Source: Thermomicrobiales bacterium (GTDB lineage Bacteria > Chloroflexota > Chloroflexia > Thermomicrobiales > UBA6265). From it: a stretch of 64,000 nt of DNA. Below the pieces are notes generated by a model, which saw only the letters and a program-made list of their open reading frames with translations, ran no database searches and had not been told where the DNA came from. A program made the position numbers and the translations under genes. Shown in pieces: positions 1-7,741 of the stretch; position 1 is the stretch's first letter, and each line of letters starts with the position of its first letter. The DNA is taken from positions 156,708 through 220,707 of the forward strand of contig JAMLHN010000001.1 of NCBI GenBank assembly GCA_023957115.1, written 5' to 3'.

Positions 1-5
1 TGACC

Positions 6-908
6 ATGGGAAACACATGCACCGTCGACCCGGCATCGGTGGTGCCTGGATGGGGATTCGGCACCGGTATCGACGATTTCGGCCTGATCTCAGCCGTAGC
101 GACCGATTCCACGGGGACGGTCTATGTTCTGGGCCGCTTCCCCCAAGGGGTTATGCATCGATTCGATCCCGAAGGCCATTGGCTGGGCGACTGGGAGTTT
201 CCGTTTTCGTCGCCCCACGGACTCTGGATCGGTCCCGATGACCGCATCTTCGTGACCGATACCGGCGAGCATGTCGTCTACGTCTTCGACCGGGATGGCG
301 CGCTCTCGCAGACTATCGGGACTCCAGGGCAGGTGGGGCGACCGGGAGAACCGTTCAATGAGCCGACGCGTGCCGTGCAGGGACCGTCGGGCGATATCTA
401 CGTGTCGGACGGATACGGCCAGCATTGGGTTCATCGTTTTTCAGCCGAAGGCGAACTCATCAAATCCTGGGGCGGCGAGGGTTCCCAGCCGGGTATGTTC
501 CAGACACCGCATGCCTTGTGGGTCGATGCCGCCGAGCGGGTCTATGTAGTCGATCGCGCGAATGGGAGAGTCCAGGTCTTCGACAATACTGGTGCGATAC
601 TCGCCATCTGGGGCGGGTTCTGTTTCCCACACGATATTTTTCAAACGGCGCATGGAACCTTCATCGTTACCGACTGCGCAACGCGAGACGATGACGCACG
701 GCCATATCATGAGCAGATGCCACCGCATCCGCTGATCGAGCTCGATGCCGATGGAAACCGGATCGGTGCGACGGGAACAAGCGGATTAGGAGCCGGAGCG
801 TTCGCCGATTGCCCCCACTCGCTCTGGATCGCGCCCAGCGGCGATATCTACGTCTCCGAAGTGGTGAGCCACAATCGCCTGCAGAAGTTCCGCCCCGCCG
901 CACGGTAA
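6..908 (+). CDS. NHL-repeat six-bladed beta-propeller protein
   Basis: A 300-residue protein made of repeated NHL-type blades: recurring units of the form GDIYVSD, ERVYVVD and GRVQVFD, each followed by a Trp-Gly-Gly or F-x-P-H-x-L-W element, spaced 45-55 residues apart. This is the pattern of soluble beta-propellers related to peptidyl-alpha-hydroxyglycine alpha-amidating lyase domains and streptogramin-lyase-like proteins. No signal peptide or membrane segment is visible. The ATG at base 6 is the first in-frame start, but only five upstream bases are present, so the start cannot be tested. A strong terminator follows at 1011-1050. The substrate or binding partner is unknown. Confidence 0.8.
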   Translation: MGNTCTVDPASVVPGWGFGTGIDDFGLISAVATDSTGTVYVLGRFPQGVMHRFDPEGHWLGDWEFPFSSPHGLWIGPDDRIFVTDTGEHVVYVFDRDGALSQTIGTPGQVGRPGEPFNEPTRAVQGPSGDIYVSDGYGQHWVHRFSAEGELIKSWGGEGSQPGMFQTPHALWVDAAERVYVVDRANGRVQVFDNTGAILAIWGGFCFPHDIFQTAHGTFIVTDCATRDDDARPYHEQMPPHPLIELDADGNRIGATGTSGLGAGAFADCPHSLWIAPSGDIYVSEVVSHNRLQKFRPAAR

Positions 909-1010
909 CGGGCCCAGATTCCAGTAATCGCTGTGACGGTAGACGTGTCTGTCCATTTTGGCCGGGGCGTTCGGGATGCCTACGCGCTGGTGTGTTTGGC
1001 TCGGACAGAG

Positions 1011-1050
1011 AGAACGGCGAAGCGGGGCTGAGACGCTTCGCCGTTCTTTT
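1011..1050 (+). terminator. Intrinsic terminator after the NHL gene
   Basis: A 14-bp perfect stem (AGAACGGCGAAGCG, 1011-1024, against 1034-1047) with a 9-base loop, followed by TTT. It lies 100 bases after the NHL stop and is the clearest Rho-independent terminator of this end of the window. Confidence 0.85.
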
Positions 1051-1121
1051 GGTTGTCAGCGGTGGAATTCCCCGTCACCGCCGATCATCGTAGAGTGCAT
1101 CTCAAGGACTCAGGACTCATT

Positions 1122-1874
1122 TCAGATGAGCTGATAAGTGACCGTCACGTCGACTTGAATGGTCGCGCTTCCGGCCTGAATTGGAGCTGCGGCGCCGGCT
1201 GCGTCCGCGCGGGCGACGCCACCCATACCGTAGATCGGTCCCGAGCTATATCCCTCGACGATCGACACAATCGGCCCGAGCGTCATCCCAGCTGCTTCAG
1301 CGAGCTCCTGCGCACGCTGGTTCGCGTCGTCGACGGCCAGCTTGCGGGCTTCGCTGGTGAATTCGCTCGAATCGTCGACGTAGAAGTTGACCCCGTAGAC
1401 GGTGTTGGCCCCGGCGGCAACGGCATCGTCGAGCACGGCGCCGACGTTGTCGACATCGCGGATGATGACGTTGACCTGATTTTGAACCTGGAAGCTCACC
1501 ACTTCGGACGGGTTGCCGTTGCTATCGTAGTTCTGCATCACCGAGACGTAGTAGTTCGACGTCTGGATGTCCTTGTCCTCGACTCCGGCATTCTTGACTG
1601 CGGCGATGATCTCCTGCATTTGGGCCGAGGCCTGTTCCTGGGCATCGGCCAGCGTCTCGGCAGTGATCGTCACGCCGAGCTGGACCGAAGCCGTATCGGG
1701 CGATGTGGTGACGATGCCGCTCCCCTGAACGGAAACGGTGGCGGTATGTTCGCCGGCAACCGGGGTTGCTTCCTGCGCGAGGGTTGGGTGCGTACCGGCG
1801 AAGAGTGTGGTTGCGACGAGCGCGATTGCTCCGATCTGGGCAATCGTGCGACGGGTAAATCTCTGCGCGTTCAA
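1122..1874 (-). CDS. SIMPL (DUF541) domain periplasmic/exported protein
   Basis: A 250-residue protein with an N-terminal signal sequence (basic start with RRT, hydrophobic stretch, cleavage near residue 34 after LAQ), then a SIMPL/DUF541 domain. The family hallmark is visible: an opening strand with VSVQGSGIV, then D-x-A-x-V-x-L-G-V, a long helix, and Q-x-x-N-Y-x-V near the middle. SIMPL proteins form extracytoplasmic assemblies of poorly known role, some linked to oxidative stress. The chosen start is the TTG at 1874 because GGAGG lies 5 bases before it; a TTG four codons upstream would overlap that ribosome site. It lies downstream of the anti-sigma gene on the same strand. Confidence 0.85.
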   Translation of the reverse strand: MNAQRFTRRTIAQIGAIALVATTLFAGTHPTLAQEATPVAGEHTATVSVQGSGIVTTSPDTASVQLGVTITAETLADAQEQASAQMQEIIAAVKNAGVEDKDIQTSNYYVSVMQNYDSNGNPSEVVSFQVQNQVNVIIRDVDNVGAVLDDAVAAGANTVYGVNFYVDDSSEFTSEARKLAVDDANQRAQELAEAAGMTLGPIVSIVEGYSSGPIYGMGGVARADAAGAAAPIQAGSATIQVDVTVTYQLI

Positions 1875-1917
1875 CGATTCCTCCAAAAGACCGCTTATCG
1901 GTCATTGCCTGGTGCTG

Positions 1918-1941
1918 CCGGTTCGGTCGATTCCGAACCGG
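1918..1941. other. 9-bp hairpin between anti-sigma gene and SIMPL gene
   Basis: CCGGTTCGG, loop TCGATT, CCGAACCGG: a perfect 9-bp inverted repeat in the 220-base gap between the frameshift-corrected anti-sigma stop (2093) and the SIMPL start. There is no T tract on either side. It may be a weak terminator or leader structure. Nothing else convincing was seen in this gap. Confidence 0.5.
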
Positions 1942-2092
1942 CGGTTTGCTTGCTGAGAAAACGCCCGAAGAGGACGAACGGTTCCACTCCGGCATGTTCC
2001 ACATGGATCGATCATGGGTTGGGCGCGTGGATTGCCCGCGCCCTCGCAACGAGAATCCCGTGATGCAGACATGATTGGCGATCGAAGGTGAC

Positions 2093-3089
2093 TCAGTCCG
2101 TGGGGGCGTCGTTGCTGGTGTCGTTCGAAGACTCCGGCTCGTCACTCATGCGAGAACGACCGACCCAGGAAACGATGAGCCAGCCGAGCAGGAGAAGCAA
2201 TCCGAGCTCGGCCACCCGCCACGGAGACATCGACGCCACGTCCACCTGTGGAGGGGGTGGGGGTAGCCGTTGGAGCGGGTGAGGGCTCGGCGTTGCCGTC
2301 GCGGTGGGAGCTCGACGTAGCGGTCGCTGACGGGCTTGGCGATGCCTCCAGGATCATTGCCGGCGCCTCCTGGGCGGGCATTGCCTGAGCGGGCATGACC
2401 GGCGCTTCAGGGGCATCTTGGTCCACCGCTGAATCCTCGCTTTCGGCCAGTATGGGTTCGTCCGCGCGCTCTTCGACTTCGCCAAGTGCGATGTCTGACT
2501 CGCCGAGGCCGGTATCTGTGCCGTCCAAATCGGATGCTTCGCCGGCTGATGCACCGTCCGGGATCTCTCGGGCAGTGCTCCCAGTCTCCGCGGTGTTGGT
2601 TCGCTCGACCGCGGCTTCCGGCGCCTGAATCTGGGATTCACTCTGTGCTGGATGTTGGGCGTCGTCCTGCATGGTCGTGACCTGGCCGTTGTCGCTCACC
2701 GAGCTCTGATCGGTCAGCACGTCGAATGCCGTGACTGAGATCAGCAGCAATGCGACAGCGATCGTCGCGGCCTTGATCGCGGGAATTCCCGGTATCAGCA
2801 GATTGGCGAACCGGTCGAATCGACTTGGTCTCTTTTCCGGGCGCTTCGCCTGCTCCGGTGTGAGCTGGAAGGACCGTCGAGGCATCAGACTCGGTGCGTG
2901 CTGCAACGCATCGACCGTTGCCAGCAGGGTCAGATACCGGTCGTTGCATTCTTCGCAACCAGCCAGATGCTCTTGCGCGGCGACGCGATCTTTTTCCGCC
3001 AATGTCCGGTCGACGAGCTCGTTGAGCTGGGCATCGGTTAGGTGGTTGACACTCTGGTTTCGGTGGCGGTCGCTGGCTGGCATCGTCAT
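2093..3089 (-). CDS. Anti-sigma factor, zinc-finger type (one-base frameshift near its C-terminus)
   Basis: Reading from 3089, the N-terminus has the ZAS zinc-binding pattern H-x3-C-x2-C (HLAGCEEC, about residues 42-49) used to hold an ECF sigma factor. A membrane segment follows at about residues 103-125, then a long acidic, Ser/Pro-rich outer linker. The uninterrupted frame ends at 2142 in non-descript sequence. Adding one C to the CCCCC run near 2256 instead gives a second hydrophobic helix (ELGLLLLLGWLIVSWVG) and a stop at 2093. A C-terminal membrane anchor makes much better sense, so I extend the gene and treat the indel as probable sequence error. The start overlaps the sigma stop (ATGA), so the two are translationally coupled. 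Confidence 0.75.
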
Positions 3090-3745
3090 TCGCTTTCTCT
3101 CTGAGAGAAACGATCTCCACGGAGGAGAAGTTCCCGGCCAGCGGGCGACGCTGTCAGCAGGTCACGCAGCTTTGCACGACCGCGGAAGAGCCGTGATTTG
3201 ACCGTTCCGAGAGAGATATCCATGACCTGGGCGGCTTCGGCAAGTGGTAATCCTTGAATATCGCAAAGCGTGACCGCCAGACGCTGCTCATCCGGGATTT
3301 GGGAAAGCGCCGCTTCCAGCATACGGCCAAGATCGCCGGTTTCCGCAAACTGCACCGGATCGACCGGATTGCTCTGCGTGCTCCAGTCGGGTTCGGTTTC
3401 GAACTCGATCGCATCGAGCGAACTGGCCGGCCGACGCCCTTTCGACCGCAGCACGTCGTAGCAGGTATTGGTCGCAATGCGAAGCAACCATGGCCGGACC
3501 GCCCCACCCTTGAACGATTTCGCGTTGGTCCAGGCCTTGATGAACGTATCCTGGCTGGCATCCTCTGCTTCGTGCTGCGATCCAAGCATCCGCCAGCACA
3601 GGTTTAGCACCGAACGCTCGTGGAGCACGACGAGCTTGTTGAACGCATCCAGGTCTCCACGCGCGGCCGCAAAGATCAGCCGCTCGTCCTGCTGGGCCGC
3701 AGGATCGGTTGGCGGATTCGCGTTCTTGCCGCGGCGAAAGACCAT
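3086..3745 (-). CDS. ECF-family RNA polymerase sigma factor
   Basis: A 219-residue sigma-70-like protein with only regions 2 and 4. Region 2 spans about residues 35-75 and includes the core-binding and -10 recognition segment ending EDASQDTFIKAW. Region 4 spans about 150-200 and carries the helix-turn-helix LAEAAQVMDISLGTVKSRL. The gene directly follows the 2-hydroxyacid dehydrogenase (10-base gap) and overlaps the anti-sigma start by 4 bases. The pair forms a membrane-sensing module in which the zinc finger of the partner sequesters this factor. No clear Shine-Dalgarno precedes the start, so translation may depend on the upstream gene. Confidence 0.93.
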   Translation of the reverse strand: MVFRRGKNANPPTDPAAQQDERLIFAAARGDLDAFNKLVVLHERSVLNLCWRMLGSQHEAEDASQDTFIKAWTNAKSFKGGAVRPWLLRIATNTCYDVLRSKGRRPASSLDAIEFETEPDWSTQSNPVDPVQFAETGDLGRMLEAALSQIPDEQRLAVTLCDIQGLPLAEAAQVMDISLGTVKSRLFRGRAKLRDLLTASPAGRELLLRGDRFSQRESE

Positions 3746-3755
3746 GACGGACCGG

Positions 3756-4805
3756 CTAGCTCGGCGTCCACGGACGCAGATCGACTTTTTCGGTCACACC
3801 CGGATTGGCGACCGTGCGCGGGAACATGCCACGCAGCACGCTCAGGGCGCCATCGAGCGCATCCTTGCGAACCTGCACAATCGACCGCTCGGAGTAATAC
3901 GCGTTGTGTGGTGTCAGGATGACGTTGGGGAGCGAGTAGAGTGGAGAATTGGTCGGAAGCGGTTCCGGCACGACCACATCGAGCCCGGCTCCGGCCAGCC
4001 GGCCCTCGGTCAACGCCGCTGCAATGTCGTCCATATCGACAATCCCGCCGCGTGCAGTGTTCACCAGCACGGCTGTCGGTTTCACCAGGTCGAAGAATGC
4101 CGAATCGATCATGCCCCGGGTCTCATCCGTTAGCGGGCAATGCAACGTAATGATGTCCGCTTGCCGTGCCAGCTCCTCGAGCGAGACAAGCTCGACTCCG
4201 GCGCCGGCGGCAATAGATGGATCGATGTACGGATCGCTGACGACGATGCGGACACCGAACGGCGTGGCGCGACGCGCAACCGATTGACCAATGCGACCAA
4301 ATCCCACGATACCGAGCGTTTGCTCGCGCAGGGGCGGAATCGGACCACGCAGGATTTCGCGCGTGTGATACGAACGCTCGACCCAGGCGCCCTGGTGCAG
4401 ATCCTCGTTGGTTTCGACGATGCGCCGGTTCAGCGCCAGGATGAGCGCCAGCGCGTGATCGGCAACCTCATCGGTGCAATAGTCCGGACAGTGTGTCACC
4501 ACGATGCCACGATCGGTTGCCGCGTCCAGATCGACATGGTCGATACCGACCGACATGCGGGAGATGATCTGGCATTTATCGAGCTGTTCGATCGCCTCGC
4601 GTGGAACCGCCTCTCGCGACGACACCACGAGGGCGTCGGCGTTCCTGGCCAATGCGACAAGCTCGGCCGGCGTATCGACCAGCCCGGTGACCAGCTCGAC
4701 CTGGATGTCGGTCAACTGTGACAGTGCCTCCACCTCATACCCGAGATCGTACCGGTCTGAGGTGTACACCAGACGAAACGAGGAGTCCGACATCCCGAAA
4801 CGCAT
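3756..4805 (-). CDS. D-isomer 2-hydroxyacid dehydrogenase (phosphoglycerate dehydrogenase/CtBP-like)
   Basis: A 349-residue NAD-dependent dehydrogenase with the family pattern complete: the NAD motif GFGRIG (168-173) preceded by TLGIV, the active-site Arg in NTARGG (R252), the Glu in PEPLP (E281) and the acid His in TPHNAYYS (H300). The long central stretch and the TPHNAYYS ending resemble CtBP-type members more than SerA, and there is no ACT domain. The exact substrate is open: 3-phosphoglycerate, hydroxypyruvate or another 2-oxoacid. AGGAAAGG directly precedes the ATG at 4805. It heads the sigma/anti-sigma transcription unit. Confidence 0.88.
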   Translation of the reverse strand: MRFGMSDSSFRLVYTSDRYDLGYEVEALSQLTDIQVELVTGLVDTPAELVALARNADALVVSSREAVPREAIEQLDKCQIISRMSVGIDHVDLDAATDRGIVVTHCPDYCTDEVADHALALILALNRRIVETNEDLHQGAWVERSYHTREILRGPIPPLREQTLGIVGFGRIGQSVARRATPFGVRIVVSDPYIDPSIAAGAGVELVSLEELARQADIITLHCPLTDETRGMIDSAFFDLVKPTAVLVNTARGGIVDMDDIAAALTEGRLAGAGLDVVVPEPLPTNSPLYSLPNVILTPHNAYYSERSIVQVRKDALDGALSVLRGMFPRTVANPGVTEKVDLRPWTPS

Positions 4806-4989
4806 CCTTTCCTAACTGAAGCGACCTCTTTTCTCCAAACGCGACTATCGCACAGAACGAATCGCAACCGGCAACAACCCCAACGAAAAAGCGATGAGGG
4901 AGACCAGCGCCTGAGCTCGCTCCAATCAGAGGAGCGCATCAGTGGACGCAGATTGAACGGTGTTGTCAGGATGATGAGGAGTCTTCTCG

Positions 4990-5186
4990 AAAAAAGAAGA
5001 AGTCCCGACAAGCCTTGCACTGAGACTCCCCTGACCGGTTCGTTTCCCACAACACGCCCCGCAACGGTTGTGGTTCCCTTGCCGGTCCCGTTTCAGCCTG
5101 GTTTCGGAGGGCTACCCCGCATTTGCCCTTCGCCCGTTGACTGATTCGGTGGGGAGCCGTTAACGTACTCGGCTCCTCGGGACTGC
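4990..5186 (-). ncRNA. Candidate structured small RNA, about 197 nt (6S-like architecture possible)
   Basis: A near-consensus promoter (5193-5222) predicts a start near 5186. The first bases AGTCCCGA (5184-5177) are perfectly complementary to TCGGGACT (5008-5001) at the far end, immediately followed by a T-rich run (5000-4990), so one closing helix ties the two ends together as in stable small RNAs. Inside, CTCCCC followed by ACCG can pair with CGGT and GGGGAG, leaving a large internal bubble of about 20 by 17 bases, as in 6S RNA. Alternative local hairpins (GGAGCCG/CGGCTCC, GACCGG/CCGGTC enclosing CCACAAC/GTTGTGG) also fit. No reading frame is supported. It could equally be a leader of the dehydrogenase gene 185 bases downstream. 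The family is not established. Confidence 0.55.
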
Positions 5187-5192
5187 ACGGAC

Positions 5193-5222
5193 ACTATATA
5201 CGTACGTTCACGGCGATGTCAA
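5193..5222 (-). promoter_or_regulatory. Near-consensus sigma-70 promoter of the small RNA
   Basis: On the minus strand, TTGACA (5222-5217), an 18-base spacer, then TATAGT (5198-5193). The spacer contains ACGTACGT, and a further palindrome ATACGTAT lies at 5241-5248; both share the TACGTA core of the operators at 38.2 and 58.7 kb. This is the best consensus promoter I saw in the window. Confidence 0.75.
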
Positions 5223-5257
5223 GGGCTGTACGGACGGTCCATACGTATACGACAACA

Positions 5258-6181
5258 TTATCCGCGAAGGTACCGCACCCCCTCGGCAAGCTGGTCGATG
5301 GCCTCTTCGGTATACGGGTCCAGCCATACCATCAGGTGATCGACTCCCAAATCGGCGTAGCTGGTGATGAACTCGGCGATCTGCTCCGGCAAGCGTGGAT
5401 TCGGCTTCGACGTCCCATACTGGGTATAGACGCCTCTGGCCCCCTCGACGTCGATGAAAACGCAGCAGGAACGGCCAATGGTGTCCGGGTCGCGTTGGAC
5501 CGATTCGCAGGCGGCATCCAGTGCCGCAACCCGAGGAGCAGCCTCGTCGGCCGAATGTGTCCAGGTGGTGTTCCAGATGTCGGCGTAGCGCGCGGTCAGT
5601 TGAAGCAGTCGCGGACCGTCTGTCCCGATCATGATCGGCATACCGCCGTTGCGTGGCCCGCGGGGACGCATTTCCGCCCCATCGGTCGTGTAGTAGAGAC
5701 CGTGAAAGGTCGATTCGCCGGTCCGGATCAATTCCTGAAGAACCTGAAACCCTTCCTCGAATCGAGATGCGCGGCGATCGTATGGATACCCATAGGACGT
5801 GAACTCCGGTTCGTGCCAACCAGCGCCCAGCCCGAGAATCAAGCGTCCATCGCTGATTTCATCGGTCGTTTCGGCGATCTTGGCGAGCAGGGCAGGGTTG
5901 CGGAAACCCATGCAGGTGACCAACGGTCCGATCTCGATGCGCTCGGTGACCGCGGCAATGGCTCCCAGCATCTGCCAGCATTCCCAACGCCCTTCGGTTG
6001 GCTGGTCGTGCAGACGGAAGATCATATGATCCGCGACCCAGACCGAATCGAGCCCGGCGGCCTCGGTTTTTTGCGCCAGCCGGAGGACGTCCTTCCAGCG
6101 ATGAATACCCGGACTCATCATTCCGTCTCCGTTGGGAAGATAGAGTCCGACTTTGACGTTTGCGGGATCGATCTTGGGCAT
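5258..6181 (-). CDS. LLM-class F420-dependent oxidoreductase
   Basis: A 307-residue TIM-barrel protein of the luciferase-like monooxygenase superfamily. Family marks include an opening VGLYLPNG strand, A-E-x-x-G-L-D-S-V-W-V-A-D-H, L-x-L-G-L-G-A-G-W-H-E-P-E, and a C-terminal D-H-L-M-V-W-L segment. Such enzymes bind F420 or FMN and oxidise or reduce varied organic substrates; the substrate here cannot be told. The start at 6181 is preferred because AGGAG lies 8 bases upstream; an ATG 18 codons earlier lacks support. A second, truncated member of the superfamily closes the window at 63416. The gene is monocistronic as far as visible. Confidence 0.88.
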   Translation of the reverse strand: MPKIDPANVKVGLYLPNGDGMMSPGIHRWKDVLRLAQKTEAAGLDSVWVADHMIFRLHDQPTEGRWECWQMLGAIAAVTERIEIGPLVTCMGFRNPALLAKIAETTDEISDGRLILGLGAGWHEPEFTSYGYPYDRRASRFEEGFQVLQELIRTGESTFHGLYYTTDGAEMRPRGPRNGGMPIMIGTDGPRLLQLTARYADIWNTTWTHSADEAAPRVAALDAACESVQRDPDTIGRSCCVFIDVEGARGVYTQYGTSKPNPRLPEQIAEFITSYADLGVDHLMVWLDPYTEEAIDQLAEGVRYLRG

Positions 6182-6326
6182 GAATCGGTTCTCCTGACCG
6201 CGCCAATTCTCCACCGTGCCTGTCTGATGACCCATTTGGACCCGGTTTCAGTCGACGCACTTTGCGGCAAATGTTCGATACTTTACGCGCTTGGCCGGGG
6301 TTGGGGCGCGAGAGGGTTCGCACGGG

Positions 6327-7523
6327 TTGGATTACGTTGTTGCCGGATTTGGAATCGGCGCGATTCTGGCGCTGATCGGGTTTGCCCTCTGGGAGCTCTT
6401 TGGCGAACGCGAAGAACCCGGAACCGGCTGGCTGAGCCGTGCGGCGATCGGGCTCATGCTGGGCGCCCTCGTGATTTGGGCGATAACTGGGGTATCGCTC
6501 ATTTCCCACACCGACGATTCGACCGGGTCGCATTTGGTTCTGCTGACGACCCTGGTCACGCTTGTTTCGATTGCCGCGGGGTCCTATTGGTACTGGCGGG
6601 CGGATCAGGCGATACTCGCCTCAATGCCCCGATCCCCCAAACAACGTTCGCAGTCGCACGAAGCGCCGATCGGCCCGGTGCTCGAGACGCCACCGGCAGA
6701 TATCGAGCTGACCGACTGGGATACCTGGCCGGAGCGGGACTGGCCCGAGGGCGATCCAGTGGAGGAAACCACCACCAGCATCCCCGAAGCGGCGAGCTTC
6801 GAACCGGAAGTTGCTGCAGCGGCCGTCGAAACGGACTCGCATGAGCGTCCGGGGAACGAGTCGAGTGGTGGCGCTGAGGTGCTCGCGCTGAAATCCGCGG
6901 GCGATGCCGATACGGCGTTGGCCGAACACGGCATCGACCCGGCAGATGATCTGGCAGCCGAGGCTTCTGAAGCCGAGACCGAGCCCGTTGCGCTGGAATC
7001 GACTGCCGGCCCCGAGGGGGAAATCTCCGGTCAGGAAGCTACCGAGCCGGATCGGGTCATCGAGCCAGAGCAGCGCGAATCGCCCAGAGACGAAAACCAA
7101 GAAACCGATGGGGTGGTGGAGGTGGTCGACGAGGTCGAACCCGCAGCCATCGTGGACGTGTTGCCAGAGGCCATCGCCGAGGTCGTTGCGGTCGAGGAAA
7201 TCGAGCCCACGGACGGTGGCGCTGGGGAGACTGAACGACCGCTCGATGGGGTAAACGAGTCCGAAAACGACTCAGAAGAGGATGGCGACGGCGAGCTTCA
7301 AGCCGGGTTCGAATCGTCATTGCTGGCCGATATCGATCCAACCAACGTCGAAAAGGATGTTCGCTTCCGTTCTCCGTTGCTCTCCGACCTCGATCCAACC
7401 GCGAACTCGCTGGAAGGAATCGGTCTGGCACCCTGGCGACCGGACGCACGTCTCACTCCTGAACCAGAGGAGCCTGAGGTTCAACCCCGCAAGCGCCGTT
7501 TCCGCGGGAAGTCCGGCCGTTGA
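6327..7523 (+). CDS. Membrane protein with long acidic tail, unknown function
   Basis: About 398 residues. Three hydrophobic segments fill the first 90 residues (DYVVAGFGIGAILALIGFAL, an ALVIWAITG segment, and a VTLVSIAAGSY segment). A roughly 300-residue hydrophilic tail follows, extremely rich in Glu, Asp, Ala and Pro, and the protein ends in a basic KRRFRGKSGR tail. The tail contains two similar units ending LLADIDPT and LLSDLDPT. The TTG at 6327 has GAGAGGG about 9 bases upstream; a TTG 12 codons earlier lacks a ribosome site. No family is recognised. The layout suggests a membrane-anchored scaffold with an intrinsically disordered cytoplasmic region, but that is inference. Confidence 0.6.
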   Translation: MDYVVAGFGIGAILALIGFALWELFGEREEPGTGWLSRAAIGLMLGALVIWAITGVSLISHTDDSTGSHLVLLTTLVTLVSIAAGSYWYWRADQAILASMPRSPKQRSQSHEAPIGPVLETPPADIELTDWDTWPERDWPEGDPVEETTTSIPEAASFEPEVAAAAVETDSHERPGNESSGGAEVLALKSAGDADTALAEHGIDPADDLAAEASEAETEPVALESTAGPEGEISGQEATEPDRVIEPEQRESPRDENQETDGVVEVVDEVEPAAIVDVLPEAIAEVVAVEEIEPTDGGAGETERPLDGVNESENDSEEDGDGELQAGFESSLLADIDPTNVEKDVRFRSPLLSDLDPTANSLEGIGLAPWRPDARLTPEPEEPEVQPRKRRFRGKSGR

Positions 7524-7528
7524 TCTAC

Positions 7529-7606
7529 GCGGGGGAGTCAGGATTTGGGAGTTAGGTACTGCTTCGTCCTCGTTCGCAACTCCTCGGCTGTATTTGGAAC
7601 CTCGAC
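7529..7606. repeat. Intergenic palindromic-word element (GGAGTTAGG type)
   Basis: The gap after the acidic membrane protein stop contains GGGAGTCAGGATTTGGGAGT followed by TAGG, then after about 25 bases CGCAACTCCTC. The words match the elements at 36037, 40819 and 56759. Pairing is imperfect here, so this may be a decayed copy. It lies between convergent genes. Confidence 0.45.
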
Positions 7607-7741
7607 GACATGCCTCCGCCCGCGCTGGACTCGCCCGGAATCTGTCCGTTCACGCCCAGAGATCAGCCGTCCGGATCGTCATGGGATCCAGGGCTCAGCA
7701 CGCAGGACCTTCTCGAATACGCCCGAACGCCCCGGTCCCCG

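Noticed and set aside
5216..6844. 542-residue plus-strand frame
   Set aside because: Antisense to the LLM oxidoreductase; no domain.
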